NCBI RefSeq assembly: GCF_946415235.1
Contig: NZ_CAMKRR010000002.1
Span: forward strand, 59,661 to 123,660
Direction of reading: 5' to 3'
Origin: an uncultured Ruminococcus sp.
Lineage (GTDB): Bacteria > Bacillota > Clostridia > Oscillospirales > Ruminococcaceae
Length of the DNA stretch: 64,000 nt
Numbering within the stretch: the stretch's first letter is position 1; every line of letters begins with the position of its first letter. This document shows, one piece after another, positions 42,540 to 51,812 of this stretch. The notes beneath the pieces were generated by a model. The model had not been told where the DNA came from. It worked only from the letters and a program-made list of their open reading frames with translations, and did not search any database. The position numbers and the translations under genes were made by a program.

Positions 42540-44195
42540 TCACTTCAGAGCTCCGAGAGCGTGTTTGGCGGCTATCATGCCGAAGGTATAGCACCTGCCG
42601 AGGGAAAGACCTGTCTGGTGGAATGGGTAATCAGCTCCGCCGTAGAAAGGACCGCCGAGGTTTCCTGCACAGTAAAGTCCTTCTATGGGCTTGCCCTCCG
42701 AGTCGAGAGCCTGAGCGTTCTCGTTGGTGATAACTCCCGATACTTCGGCAGAAACGCGGATATGCTTCCTTGCTCCCCAGAAAGGAGCTTTTTCTATTTT
42801 GTGCATATATTTCGCAGGCTTGCCGAAATCCGTATCGCAGCCCTTTTCGCAGAGCTCGTTGTAGCGGTCAATGGAAGCCTTCATGCTGTCGTAGGGTATA
42901 CCTAGCTCTTTTGCAAGCTCCTCAAGGGTATCGCACCTGTGCAGGTCGATGAGGTTTCTGAAAACGCCCTGAGGCTCTTCAACTGCTCCAGGAATGAACT
43001 TCTCCATAACGAAAGGCGGAACGCAGCCTGCCACGAAGGAGTCCTTATCCCAATCCGTATAGCTGCTGTCATATATAGCGCAGTACCAGCCCTTTGAGCC
43101 GTCCTTATGGTCGGCGTCGAGCATACTGCCCTTGAATTTCGGCTGATATTTCAGCAGATTTCCCATATAGACAAAGCCCGTGTACTCGTTTGTGAAGCGC
43201 TCGCCGTTCATGTTGAGATAGAGGAAAGGCTCCTCAAACATGAGGGCGGAGTCAAAATCGTGCATCATTTTTGTATGTCCGAGGGGCTCCATTTTCGCTC
43301 CCGCACTTATTGCAAGGATATGACCGTCGCCTGTCTTGCCGAACTGCTTCTTGTCAAACTCCGCGATATCGGGGCACCAGCGCCTTACCATAGCGGCGTT
43401 GTTGGTATAATCCCCCGTTGCGAGGATAACAGCCTTTGAGGCGTTGAACTGTATGTATTTCCCGTCCTTGTCCCTTGCGATAACTCCCGAAACCCTCTTT
43501 CCGTCCATAACGAGCTTAACGGCAGGGGTGGAGAAATAAACATGGAGATCACTGTGCTCCGACATTACCCTGTTTAAGACGTTGTGCAGGGCGTTTCCCA
43601 CGTTTAGGGGCTTGGGACCTACCCACGGCGCGAAGAAATAGCAGTGGTCATCGCCGTAGTCGTAGCTGCTCATTCTGTCTTTCCATACGCCTGTGAAGTC
43701 GCCGCTCGTGCTTCTAAAAGCGCAGAGCTTGTCCCCGTCGTTGAGGAGCTTTGTGCTCTCGGCGTTATTGTCCACCTTGCTGCCGTCGCCGTATTCGGTC
43801 TCTCTGGTAAGTCCTGCACGGTTAAGGAACCACATCATGGCTTCCTCGGAATGTTCGGCATATGCGCGGAGCTGCTTAGTATCGGCTCTCCAGTCGCAAA
43901 GGCTGTTGGTATGGTGTATCCACTTTGCGATGCCTGCCTCTGTAGAGCGTGACTTGATTATAGCAGAGCCGCAGTTTCCCTGCGATATAACAGTTGTTTC
44001 CTTCTGCAAAAGCACTGTATCGGCGCCGAGCTCCGCCGCCCAGCCTGCCGCGGGAACTCCCGAAGCTCCTGCGCCTACGACCACTATTTCGTGGTTTTCG
44101 GTGCGGTCGGGGATTATATCTCCGAGCTCGCAGCATGAATTGCTGACTTCTGCGGCTGTGAGCTCCTCGGGGAGGGCAGTGATAGGTTTATCCAT
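42540..44195 (-). CDS. FAD-dependent oxidoreductase of the fumarate reductase/ketosteroid dehydrogenase family
   Basis: 551 aa. The Rossmann FAD-binding motif VVVGAGASG is at residues 38-46. A C-terminal FAD-contact region includes GLYCAGNLGGPFYGG. The capping domain between has the layout of flavocytochrome c-type reductases. No signal peptide, heme or FMN-binding domain. The substrate is unknown; an enoate or fumarate-like acceptor is likely. RBS AAAGGAACG is upstream. Confidence 0.88.
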   Translation of the reverse strand: MDKPITALPEELTAAEVSNSCCELGDIIPDRTENHEIVVVGAGASGVPAAGWAAELGADTVLLQKETTVISQGNCGSAIIKSRSTEAGIAKWIHHTNSLCDWRADTKQLRAYAEHSEEAMMWFLNRAGLTRETEYGDGSKVDNNAESTKLLNDGDKLCAFRSTSGDFTGVWKDRMSSYDYGDDHCYFFAPWVGPKPLNVGNALHNVLNRVMSEHSDLHVYFSTPAVKLVMDGKRVSGVIARDKDGKYIQFNASKAVILATGDYTNNAAMVRRWCPDIAEFDKKQFGKTGDGHILAISAGAKMEPLGHTKMMHDFDSALMFEEPFLYLNMNGERFTNEYTGFVYMGNLLKYQPKFKGSMLDADHKDGSKGWYCAIYDSSYTDWDKDSFVAGCVPPFVMEKFIPGAVEEPQGVFRNLIDLHRCDTLEELAKELGIPYDSMKASIDRYNELCEKGCDTDFGKPAKYMHKIEKAPFWGARKHIRVSAEVSGVITNENAQALDSEGKPIEGLYCAGNLGGPFYGGADYPFHQTGLSLGRCYTFGMIAAKHALGALK

Positions 44196-44236
44196 GATGT
44201 ATCGTTCCTTTCGTTAAAAAATAAATGTCTATTTAA

Positions 44237-44264
44237 ATTATATCACTTCTGCGGAAAAAGTCAA
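44237..44264 (-). promoter_or_regulatory. promoter of the FAD oxidoreductase gene
   Basis: Minus strand TTGACT, 16 bases, TATAAT. Confidence 0.75.
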
Positions 44265-44292
44265 TTCATTTATACAGAATTGAAGCAAAAAC

Positions 44293-44328
44293 AGCTCCCA
44301 AAGCAGGTTTACGTTCGGAGCTTTTTTT
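44293..44328 (+). terminator. orphan terminator in a divergent intergenic region
   Basis: AGCTCC / GGAGCT stem with seven T's, although no gene on the plus strand ends here. The rest of 44196-44535 shows only the reductase promoter and the BspA-gene leader. Confidence 0.6.
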
Positions 44329-44535
44329 ATCGTGATATACGTATAGTATTATCAGTGGGCGCTATTTTTAAGGAATATTTACCATTATGTTTTCCTTTTA
44401 AATCCATTCGGTAAACAAATCGTAAACTTTTGGATTTCGACTTTCCTTAGAGCGTATTAAGTGCTAAAATATAGATATAGCTTATTTTGAGCTGTTTCAA
44501 AAATTCAGGTATTTAATCAAAAGGAGGGTTCAAAA

Positions 44536-47016
44536 ATGAAAGATTCTTGTAAGAAAAAAAGCGCGTTTATACTCTCGTTAATATTTGCGGCAAGCGGTAC
44601 GGGATATCAGTTATTTTCTTATAATATACCTACTGTAAATTCCGCAAATGTTTCTACCGGGACAGCGCAAGCCGACAGCTCTTACTACGACGCGGCGGCG
44701 AAAACGCTTCATCTGAAAGGCTGCGTAAGAAACAGCGGCACGGGAGTTATTCTCCCCGAAGGAGTAAAGAGAGATGAAGTCGAGCACATTGTCGCCGAGA
44801 AGGGAGCTGTCCTCCCCGAAAACTGCAGCCACTTCTGCGGCGGACTGACAAGCCTCAGTTCGGCGGACTTCAGGAATGCCGACACTTCAAATGTCACGGA
44901 TATGTCCTATATGTTCATGCCCGTTGACGATGAAGGTTTTGCCCTCAAGGAGATAGATGTGGGGGGATTCAAAACTTCAAAGGTAACGAGCATGAAGGGT
45001 ATGTTCAAGTGGAGCGCCGATCCCGACCTCGACCTGAGCAGCTTTGATACCTCAAATGTCACGGATATGTCGGAAATGTTTGAGTACTGCCTTTACACAA
45101 AGCACGTTGATATCAGCAGCTTTGATACCTCAAATGTTTCGGATATGTCCCATATGTTCTCGAATTGCTGGAAGCTCCGCTCCCTCGACGTTAGCGGGCT
45201 GAATACGTCAAAGGTCACGGATATGTCCTATATGTTCTATTTTTCGTACATAGACTGCCTTGACCTCTCCGATTTCGACACCTCAAAGGTCACGAATATG
45301 ATGTGGATGTTCGGCGGAGCTACTATCGGTTCATTCGATGTCGGGAACTTTGATACGGGCAATGTCACCAATATGCGCGGAATGTTCGCCCATTACAAGC
45401 ACGAAGCTCCCCCCGACCTCAGCAGCTTCAACACCTCTAAGGTAAAGGATATGAGTCAGATGTTCGGCTGCTGCTCCAATATAAAGACTCTCGACCTGAG
45501 CAGCTTTGATACCTCGAATGTGAACGATATGACCTGTATGTTCTATGACTGCGGCTCACTTGAGACCATATATGTCGGCAGCAGGTGGTCAACTGCGAAT
45601 GTCGGCGGCGGACGCATCTCGGAAGCATACGGTATACCCAATGACAGCGATATGTTCACCGACTGTCCCAAGCTTAAGGGCAGTGCGGGAACCGTCTACG
45701 ATCCCGCAGAAACAGGAGCTGAGTACGCTCATACCGACGGCGGCGCAAAGGACCCCGGATACCTGACAGCTGCCAAAAACGCCTCCGATCTGTCATACTA
45801 CGACGCGGCATCAAAGACGCTTCACCTTAAGGGCAGTATACAGAACTCTTCGGACGGTAAGGGCATTGTACTTCCCGACGGCGTAAAAAGAGAAGAAATA
45901 AAGTACATCATCGCGGAAAAGGGCACTGTTCTTCCCGAAAACTGTAGCAGCTTATGCGTCGGAATGAAAAATCTCCTCTCAGCCAACCTTAAAAATGCGG
46001 ACACCTCAAAGGTGAGAGATATGTCAAAGATGTTCTATAACTGTGCATACCTCAGCTCTATAGACGTCAGCGGCTTCAATACCTCAAAGGTCACGGATAT
46101 GTCGGGAATGTTCGGACGGTGCGGCTCTCTCGTCAGCATTGACGTAAGCGGCTTTGATACCTCAAATGTCACGGATATGTCGGAAATGTTCATGCTCGAT
46201 ATGCGCCTTACTTCTATTGACGTAAGCAAGTTCAATACCTCTAAGGTCACGGATATGAACTGGATGTTCGGCTGTACCTCCGTTTATTCACTTGACCTCA
46301 GCAATTTTGATACGGGCAATGTCACAAATATGCAGGGAATGTTCGATCACCTCCCAAAGATAGGAGTACTTGATCTGACGAGCTTTGATACAAGCAAAGT
46401 GACTGATATGCGCTGGATGTTCTTTGAATGCTATAATCTTGTAAAAATAAAATTCGGCAGCGGCTTTGATACCTCAAATGTCACAAATATGTACGGAATG
46501 TTCGCTTATGACCATTCTCTCAGAAGCCTTGACGTAAGCGGCTTTGATACCTCTAAAGTTACAAATATGGGAAAAATGTTCTTCTATGATATCTGCCTGC
46601 AGGAGCTTGATGTAAGCCATTTCAATACATCCAGAGTAAACGATATGAACTGGATGTTCGCCTGCTGCACACACCTTACCTCACTCGACCTCAGCAGCTT
46701 CGATACAAGCAATGTTACAAATATGCAGGCAATGTTCGATCATGTACCCAGGATAAAAACTCTCGATCTCAGCAGCTTTGATACACGAAAAGTAACAGAT
46801 ATGCGCTGGATGTTCTACGAATGCTACGCCCTTGAGACCCTGAAGCTCGGCAGTAACTGGTCTGTAAAAAACACAAAGGACGGCTACTATATGTTCTTCG
46901 ACTGCAAAAAACTTAAAGGCGGTGCGGGAACAGCATACTCTTCAGATAAAATAGGCCTTGAATACGCACGTATCGACGGCGGAAAGAACGCTCCCGGCTA
47001 CGGTTCCAAAGGCTGA
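44536..47016 (+). CDS. secreted BspA-family surface protein with DUF285 repeats
   Basis: 826 aa. Signal peptide ~1-37, then about 24 repeats of ~25 residues with the core FDTSNVTDMSYMF (DUF285/BspA leucine-rich type). The protein is an internal duplication: both halves open with a SYYDAA-KTLHLKG block, and the first half closes with a GGAKDPGYL segment echoed at the C-terminus (GGKNAPGYG). No LPXTG, dockerin or SLH anchor, so it is secreted or held non-covalently. Likely adhesion to host or plant surfaces. RBS AAAGGAGGG precedes the ATG. Confidence 0.88.
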   Translation: MKDSCKKKSAFILSLIFAASGTGYQLFSYNIPTVNSANVSTGTAQADSSYYDAAAKTLHLKGCVRNSGTGVILPEGVKRDEVEHIVAEKGAVLPENCSHFCGGLTSLSSADFRNADTSNVTDMSYMFMPVDDEGFALKEIDVGGFKTSKVTSMKGMFKWSADPDLDLSSFDTSNVTDMSEMFEYCLYTKHVDISSFDTSNVSDMSHMFSNCWKLRSLDVSGLNTSKVTDMSYMFYFSYIDCLDLSDFDTSKVTNMMWMFGGATIGSFDVGNFDTGNVTNMRGMFAHYKHEAPPDLSSFNTSKVKDMSQMFGCCSNIKTLDLSSFDTSNVNDMTCMFYDCGSLETIYVGSRWSTANVGGGRISEAYGIPNDSDMFTDCPKLKGSAGTVYDPAETGAEYAHTDGGAKDPGYLTAAKNASDLSYYDAASKTLHLKGSIQNSSDGKGIVLPDGVKREEIKYIIAEKGTVLPENCSSLCVGMKNLLSANLKNADTSKVRDMSKMFYNCAYLSSIDVSGFNTSKVTDMSGMFGRCGSLVSIDVSGFDTSNVTDMSEMFMLDMRLTSIDVSKFNTSKVTDMNWMFGCTSVYSLDLSNFDTGNVTNMQGMFDHLPKIGVLDLTSFDTSKVTDMRWMFFECYNLVKIKFGSGFDTSNVTNMYGMFAYDHSLRSLDVSGFDTSKVTNMGKMFFYDICLQELDVSHFNTSRVNDMNWMFACCTHLTSLDLSSFDTSNVTNMQAMFDHVPRIKTLDLSSFDTRKVTDMRWMFYECYALETLKLGSNWSVKNTKDGYYMFFDCKKLKGGAGTAYSSDKIGLEYARIDGGKNAPGYGSKG

Positions 47017-47035
47017 CAACAGTATATAAGAAGTT

Positions 47036-47076
47036 CTCCCCGTGCCGTTTTCACATGACACGGGGAGAGCTTTTTT
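47036..47076 (+). terminator. terminator after the BspA-family gene
   Basis: CTCCCCGTG / CACGGGGAG stem and a T6 run. Confidence 0.9.
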
Positions 47077-47094
47077 GTTTAAGATAAGGAAGTA

Positions 47095-49950
47095 TTACTT
47101 GAAGCAGCTTTTAAATACATGGAATGTTGAAGCAGTTATTGTTGTTCCTGTTGCGTCTGTTATCTCACATCTGTAGATATCGTAATTATCACGTTTTACA
47201 TTTTTGTAGCCAAAATCAAGTCCGCCGTGATCATACCACTGCTGTGCAGTGTATTGTCCCGAAGTTGTGCTGCTCTTATATACAGTATAGTATATATTTG
47301 CTATGCTGCTTGTTGAATAAGATGATATGAGCTTTTCGCTTATAAGGTTATATTCTTCTTCTGCTGTCCTCTTATACCATTTTACTGTATAAGGACCGAA
47401 TCCATCAGAACCATTGACTGTAAGAATGCCTTTTGTGCTGTTGTAGCTTGTGCTTGATTTTGCAGTCATCGGATCGGCAATGTATACTCTCGGTCCCCAG
47501 AGATATGCGTATCCGGGATCGTAAGAATGTTCGCAGGTAACGCAGCATCTGTAGATGTCGCCCTTTGATGTGCCTGCATATACATAGAGCTCGGCGTCGT
47601 GACAGTCTGTGTATACCCACTCATTGGTGCCTGCTGCCATTTTCTGCCAGTAGTAGTAATAATACTTGCCCGAGCCGCCTGCCGCACTTGCCTTGAGGTG
47701 GTAATAATTGCCTTCTTTTTTTGCATATGTCGGGAATGTATTTGTAAATCTGAGGTAATCCTTTGTAAGTGTGACTGTGTCGCTTGTGAGTGACTTGCCG
47801 TCTGCGTCAACGATAGTGCAGTAGTACTTACCCGGCTCATAAGCTGTGATTTTTGCTTCATTTCCCACGTAACCGCCGTCTTTCCTCCATGTGTACTTAT
47901 AAGGAGTCTTGCCGCCTGTTACGTCGACTGAGAGCTTATAGCCCTTGTCGGAAGCGATAACGCCGCTCTGAGGCTGTGATGTGATGCGATAGGTGATTAC
48001 TGTGACTGTCTTGTTTGTTGAATATACTGTCTGATTGGACTGATCTGTTATCTTGCAGTAGTATGTGCCTGCTGCCGATGTGGTGTATATGTATGATGTA
48101 GCTCCGCTTATAGCTGTACCGTTGCTCTTGTACCACTGATACTTGTATGGGCCTTTTCCGCCTGTTGGTGTGACTGTAAGTGAAGCGCTGCTGCCGCTGT
48201 TGATGGTAACATTGCCTGACTGTGAAGATATAGTGAGCTTTTTAACTACGACGATATTGCTTGTGCTCTTGAGCTGAGCAATGCTGTCCTTTACTGTGCA
48301 GTAGTATGTACCTTCCGAGGCAGCTGTATATGTTGACTTTGTTGCACCTTCGATAAGAACGCCGCTCTTGTACCACTGATAAGTAAGAGTACCGTAGCCG
48401 CCGCTTGCGGTCACACTGAGTGAAGCTGTACCGTTTGATGAGAGTACGGGATAATTCTGAGTCTGTGATGTGATGTTTATAGCAGAGGCTATAGTTACGG
48501 AAGCTGTATTTGTGTAAATGCTCTGACCTGAACTATCCTTGACAACACAGTAGTAAGAGCCTGAAACAGAGGCGGTGTAGGCGTTTGAAGTAGCTCCGCT
48601 TATGGCTGTACCTGCCTTGTACCACTGGTAGGTATAAGGAGCTTTGCCGCCCATTACCGCAACGGAGAGATTCGCCGACTTTCCGTTGGCTAAAATCTGG
48701 GACTGAGGCTGTGATGCAATAGCAAGCTTTTCGATGACATCGCAGGTCCTGCTCTGTACGGACTGACCTGATTCATCGGTAACGATGCAGTAATAGCTGC
48801 CTGCAATTGAGGTGCCTATGCTTGGGGCTGTTGTTGTGATAATAAGCTCGCCGTCCCTGTACCACTTATAGGTGTAAGTTCCGTATCCGCCCTTTGGAGT
48901 TACTCTGAGGACGGTACCGCTTGCAGGCATTATCACTGTTTCGCTGAGATCGGCTGAGAGAGCAAGCTTGTCAACAACGTAAACGGTACCGTATCTGCCT
49001 GTTATGGACTGTCCGAGTGAATCCGTTACCTTGCAGTTGTACCTGCCTGCTTCTGTGACAGTACAGGAAGCTGAATTGGAATCGGCTATTTCAGCGCCGT
49101 CCTTGTACCACTGATAGGTATACGGAGCAAGTCCGCCCGATATCTCTACAGCCATCTCTCCGTTTCCGCCCTCTGCTATGCGGATATCATCGGGAAGCTT
49201 TGTGAATGACAGCTCGGATACGACATTTATTCCCTTTGAGGAATTTCTGAAGCCTATGGGGTCACTGACCGTGCAGGTATACTCTCCGACCTCTTTTGCG
49301 GTATATGTCGCAGCAGTTGCGCCCTTTACCGCCTTTCCGTCCTTATACCACTGATAAGAAAGAGTACCATAGCCGCCTGTGGCTGTAACGCCGAGCTCTA
49401 CCGACTCGCCGTATTTTATGATGTATGCGTCCTTATCATTGGTAACGGCAACGGAAATAGTACCTTTTTTGGTAACTATATCCAGCTCATAGTCATTTGA
49501 GAGGACAGAAGCCATTTTTTCTGCGTCTTTTTTCGTGACGCCCACACAGAAGAGAACAGGTCCGTCTTCGAGAGCCGTATCTATCTGCTTGCACATATCG
49601 GCATATTCTTCGTTCTGAGGCTTGGCGATCTGAGCTTCGCCTTTCATCAACTTCTTTGCCTTTCCTGTTATAACTATGGCATAGCTTCCTTTAGCCATAG
49701 ACGAAGGCGGAGTATAGATAGGCTCGACGTTCATGCCGTAATTGAATACAGGTCTTGATGGCGAGCCGCCCTTTCTCTGTAAGGTCTGTTCATCTTCGGA
49801 AAACTCCGAGTCTGCTTCTTCAAAGATGCTCGTTTCTGATACGGATATGCGCGATATTGTTTCAGCACTTGCCGAAACAGCTGTGATACTGCCCTGCAGA
49901 GTTATTGCTCCGAGTAATAAAGCCAGCATTTTCTTGGAATACTTTTTCAT
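47095..49950 (-). CDS. secreted protein with about nine Ig-like repeats
   Basis: 951 aa. The signal peptide starts MKKYSKKMLALLLGAITL and ends near residue 30. A ~170-residue unique N-terminal part is followed by tandem ~85-residue Ig-like modules. Most carry TYQWYKDG early and a YYC-V-D strand late (conserved Trp and Cys of the Ig fold). The last two modules are more divergent. No sorting signal, dockerin or membrane tail seen. The ATG at 49950 has GGAGGTTGTC upstream; the open frame extends further but without RBS. Probably an extracellular binding protein. Confidence 0.85.
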   Translation of the reverse strand: MKKYSKKMLALLLGAITLQGSITAVSASAETISRISVSETSIFEEADSEFSEDEQTLQRKGGSPSRPVFNYGMNVEPIYTPPSSMAKGSYAIVITGKAKKLMKGEAQIAKPQNEEYADMCKQIDTALEDGPVLFCVGVTKKDAEKMASVLSNDYELDIVTKKGTISVAVTNDKDAYIIKYGESVELGVTATGGYGTLSYQWYKDGKAVKGATAATYTAKEVGEYTCTVSDPIGFRNSSKGINVVSELSFTKLPDDIRIAEGGNGEMAVEISGGLAPYTYQWYKDGAEIADSNSASCTVTEAGRYNCKVTDSLGQSITGRYGTVYVVDKLALSADLSETVIMPASGTVLRVTPKGGYGTYTYKWYRDGELIITTTAPSIGTSIAGSYYCIVTDESGQSVQSRTCDVIEKLAIASQPQSQILANGKSANLSVAVMGGKAPYTYQWYKAGTAISGATSNAYTASVSGSYYCVVKDSSGQSIYTNTASVTIASAINITSQTQNYPVLSSNGTASLSVTASGGYGTLTYQWYKSGVLIEGATKSTYTAASEGTYYCTVKDSIAQLKSTSNIVVVKKLTISSQSGNVTINSGSSASLTVTPTGGKGPYKYQWYKSNGTAISGATSYIYTTSAAGTYYCKITDQSNQTVYSTNKTVTVITYRITSQPQSGVIASDKGYKLSVDVTGGKTPYKYTWRKDGGYVGNEAKITAYEPGKYYCTIVDADGKSLTSDTVTLTKDYLRFTNTFPTYAKKEGNYYHLKASAAGGSGKYYYYYWQKMAAGTNEWVYTDCHDAELYVYAGTSKGDIYRCCVTCEHSYDPGYAYLWGPRVYIADPMTAKSSTSYNSTKGILTVNGSDGFGPYTVKWYKRTAEEEYNLISEKLISSYSTSSIANIYYTVYKSSTTSGQYTAQQWYDHGGLDFGYKNVKRDNYDIYRCEITDATGTTITASTFHVFKSCFK

Positions 49951-50076
49951 AATTGACAACCTCCATTTTAAATATTTTTTTGATTTCATTTCGTGAACAG
50001 ACCTGAATAACAATTACCCCCTGAGTTTTTGCCTCCTTTCCGACTGTTTTTGTTATCCGTGTTTTTCACTGTCATT

Positions 50077-50105
50077 ATGATATCACATACGAAAGCGGAT
50101 TTGAA
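50077..50105 (-). promoter_or_regulatory. promoter of the Ig-repeat gene
   Basis: Minus strand TTCAAA, 17 bases, TATCAT: a weak sigma-A promoter that would suit an activator. The leader (49951-50070) shows nothing else. Confidence 0.6.
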
Positions 50106-50162
50106 CGTGTCATTTGTCACTTTATTGGTGTGATTTGACACCTATCATGTGAGTATTGTCAC
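50100..50162 (-). promoter_or_regulatory. three tandem 21-bp direct repeats, candidate activator sites
   Basis: On the minus strand three consecutive 21-base units begin GTGACAATACTCAC, GTGTCAAATCACAC and GTGACAAATGACAC. The consensus is GTGWCAAATNACAC. The last unit runs into the -35 box. Confidence 0.7.
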
Positions 50163-50189
50163 TATCAGCGGGAAAGCTGCTTTGGTAAA

Positions 50190-50221
50190 AAAGAAAAGCT
50201 GCGTAACCGTAGTTACGCAGC
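50190..50221 (-). terminator. terminator after the esterase gene
   Basis: GCTGCGTAA / TTACGCAGC stem, then TTTTCTTTTTT on the minus strand. Confidence 0.88.
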
Positions 50222-50266
50222 CTGACATAAGGTGCATAAAGTATTTTTTCCGAAGTTTTATGCGTA

Positions 50267-51172
50267 TCACAGCCCTTTGACCTTTGATACGATGATATCG
50301 TACTCTTTTCTGTTCTTTTTCAAAAGCGCATAATCGTGAGCGCCGCCCTTCTTCTCGTAATAGGAGAAGGGGTGGTTTTCTTTTTTCAGCCTTGCCGCAA
50401 ATCGTCTTGCAGGGATATTCAGTATATCATGAGTTCCCGAGAACATCGTTATATGAGGGAAGCCGCTGAGGCTGACCTTTGCGACGCTGTTCCTGTAATT
50501 CTCCGTACCAAGCTTTCCGAGCCATAGCTCGCTCATCTTTTCAATGGGAAACTGTCCCAGTATATAGTCATGCTTTTTGATATATTCGGCTCTGCGGCGT
50601 TCCTTTTCGGTCATATCGCCTATCATGAAGCCCGGGGATATCAGTACTATCTCATTGGCGAGAGTCATTCCGCGGTCTCTTGCGAGCATTGTCACGGACA
50701 AGGCAAGAGTTCCTCCTGCGGAGTCCCCTATTATAGTCAGGTCCTCGGGACGGCTGCCCTTTACGAATTCCTTGTATACCTCCATAAGCATATCATGTGA
50801 AGCCTTTGCGGTGGTCTCGGGGACCATAGGGTACTGCGGGAATACTATCTCACAGCCTGTATCTTCCGCAAGGCTCTGACACAGCTTCCAGTGGGGCGGC
50901 AGGGCTTCGAGGAAAAATCCGCCTCCGTGTATAAAGAGCACCTTTTTATTGCTCCTGTTTGTTTTATCCTTTGCGATGTAGTATATACCGCCGTTTACCC
51001 TGCGGGTCTTTACGTCCATTTTCTTCTTTATTCTTTTTGAAGGTGCGGATGTCTTCGGGAGCTTTTTCTTGAGCTTTTCAAGTCCTGCTGCGAATTCGGC
51101 GGTATCGAGCCTGCTTATCTTTTTAAAATCTCTCAGGTAAAACTTAAAGATCTTTCTTACTATAAAATTCAT
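50267..51172 (-). CDS. alpha/beta hydrolase, HSL (family IV) esterase/lipase
   Basis: 301 aa. Oxyanion-hole motif HGGGFF (82-87), nucleophile Ser151 in GDSAGG (149-154), Asp in GTHDIL and His in GGAHDY form the HSL triad. The basic N-terminal ~55 residues contain no clear signal peptide. It probably deacetylates or hydrolyses small acyl esters. RBS AAAGGACG is upstream; own promoter and terminator. Confidence 0.9.
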   Translation of the reverse strand: MNFIVRKIFKFYLRDFKKISRLDTAEFAAGLEKLKKKLPKTSAPSKRIKKKMDVKTRRVNGGIYYIAKDKTNRSNKKVLFIHGGGFFLEALPPHWKLCQSLAEDTGCEIVFPQYPMVPETTAKASHDMLMEVYKEFVKGSRPEDLTIIGDSAGGTLALSVTMLARDRGMTLANEIVLISPGFMIGDMTEKERRRAEYIKKHDYILGQFPIEKMSELWLGKLGTENYRNSVAKVSLSGFPHITMFSGTHDILNIPARRFAARLKKENHPFSYYEKKGGAHDYALLKKNRKEYDIIVSKVKGL

Positions 51173-51288
51173 TGATATCGTCCTTTAATATATTTTTAGT
51201 TATTCATTGCAGTAACACGCTGACGTGAAACTTTCCATAGGTTTTTAAGCTGTTGTATTCTATGATTAATATAATTTCTGTTACTTAC

Positions 51289-51317
51289 ATTATAACACTA
51301 AAGCTGCCATTATGCAA
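51289..51317 (-). promoter_or_regulatory. promoter of the esterase gene
   Basis: Minus strand TTGCAT, 17 bases, TATAAT. Confidence 0.8.
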
Positions 51318-51709
51318 CGTGTTTTGTCTTGAAAGTTAAGTATTTATGAAGAACGGGGCGTATAGTAAAATGAAAAATGGAATCGTCCAAAATGATTAAC
51401 ATAATTATCTATATAACAAACATAGGGCGTCTTGCAAAACGCATCAATAACTGCACATTAATTTATATCGGCTGTAGAACTTTCAAAAGAATGAAATATG
51501 TATTTAACAGCAAATAAAATACTACAAGTATATCAATTGGCTCAGCCTATAAAAAATACGGAAATATATATACTTTATGGAAAATATTTCGTTAATACCA
51601 AGGAAATAATATGTTCATTTTTAGTTGTAAGAAATAACAAAAGAAATTTGAATGATTTGGATTTAACTACAAAATTCTTCTGCTGACAGATAAAAAAACG
51701 ATAAAATGA
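51318..51709. other. AT-rich stretch without a convincing gene
   Basis: About 390 bases, clearly richer in A/T than the flanks. A 62-codon open frame at 51498-51686 has no RBS and no recognisable product. I see no repeats or RNA gene. Confidence 0.6.
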
Positions 51710-51739
51710 TTGACAAAAAAGGATTAAACTGAGTATAAT
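51710..51739 (+). promoter_or_regulatory. promoter of the pilus operon
   Basis: TTGACA, 18 bases, TATAAT; 73 bases to the TTG start. The leader has a CTATGAA / TTCATAG inverted repeat. Confidence 0.8.
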
Positions 51740-51812
51740 TAATATGCAGTTTGACAAAACGGCTATGAACTGAAAGTCATAAAAAAATTCATAGAAAGTG
51801 AGGTGATGTTCC

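Noticed and set aside
51498..51686. 62-codon open frame before the pilus operon
   Set aside because: No RBS, no promoter spacing and composition of an AT-rich noncoding stretch.
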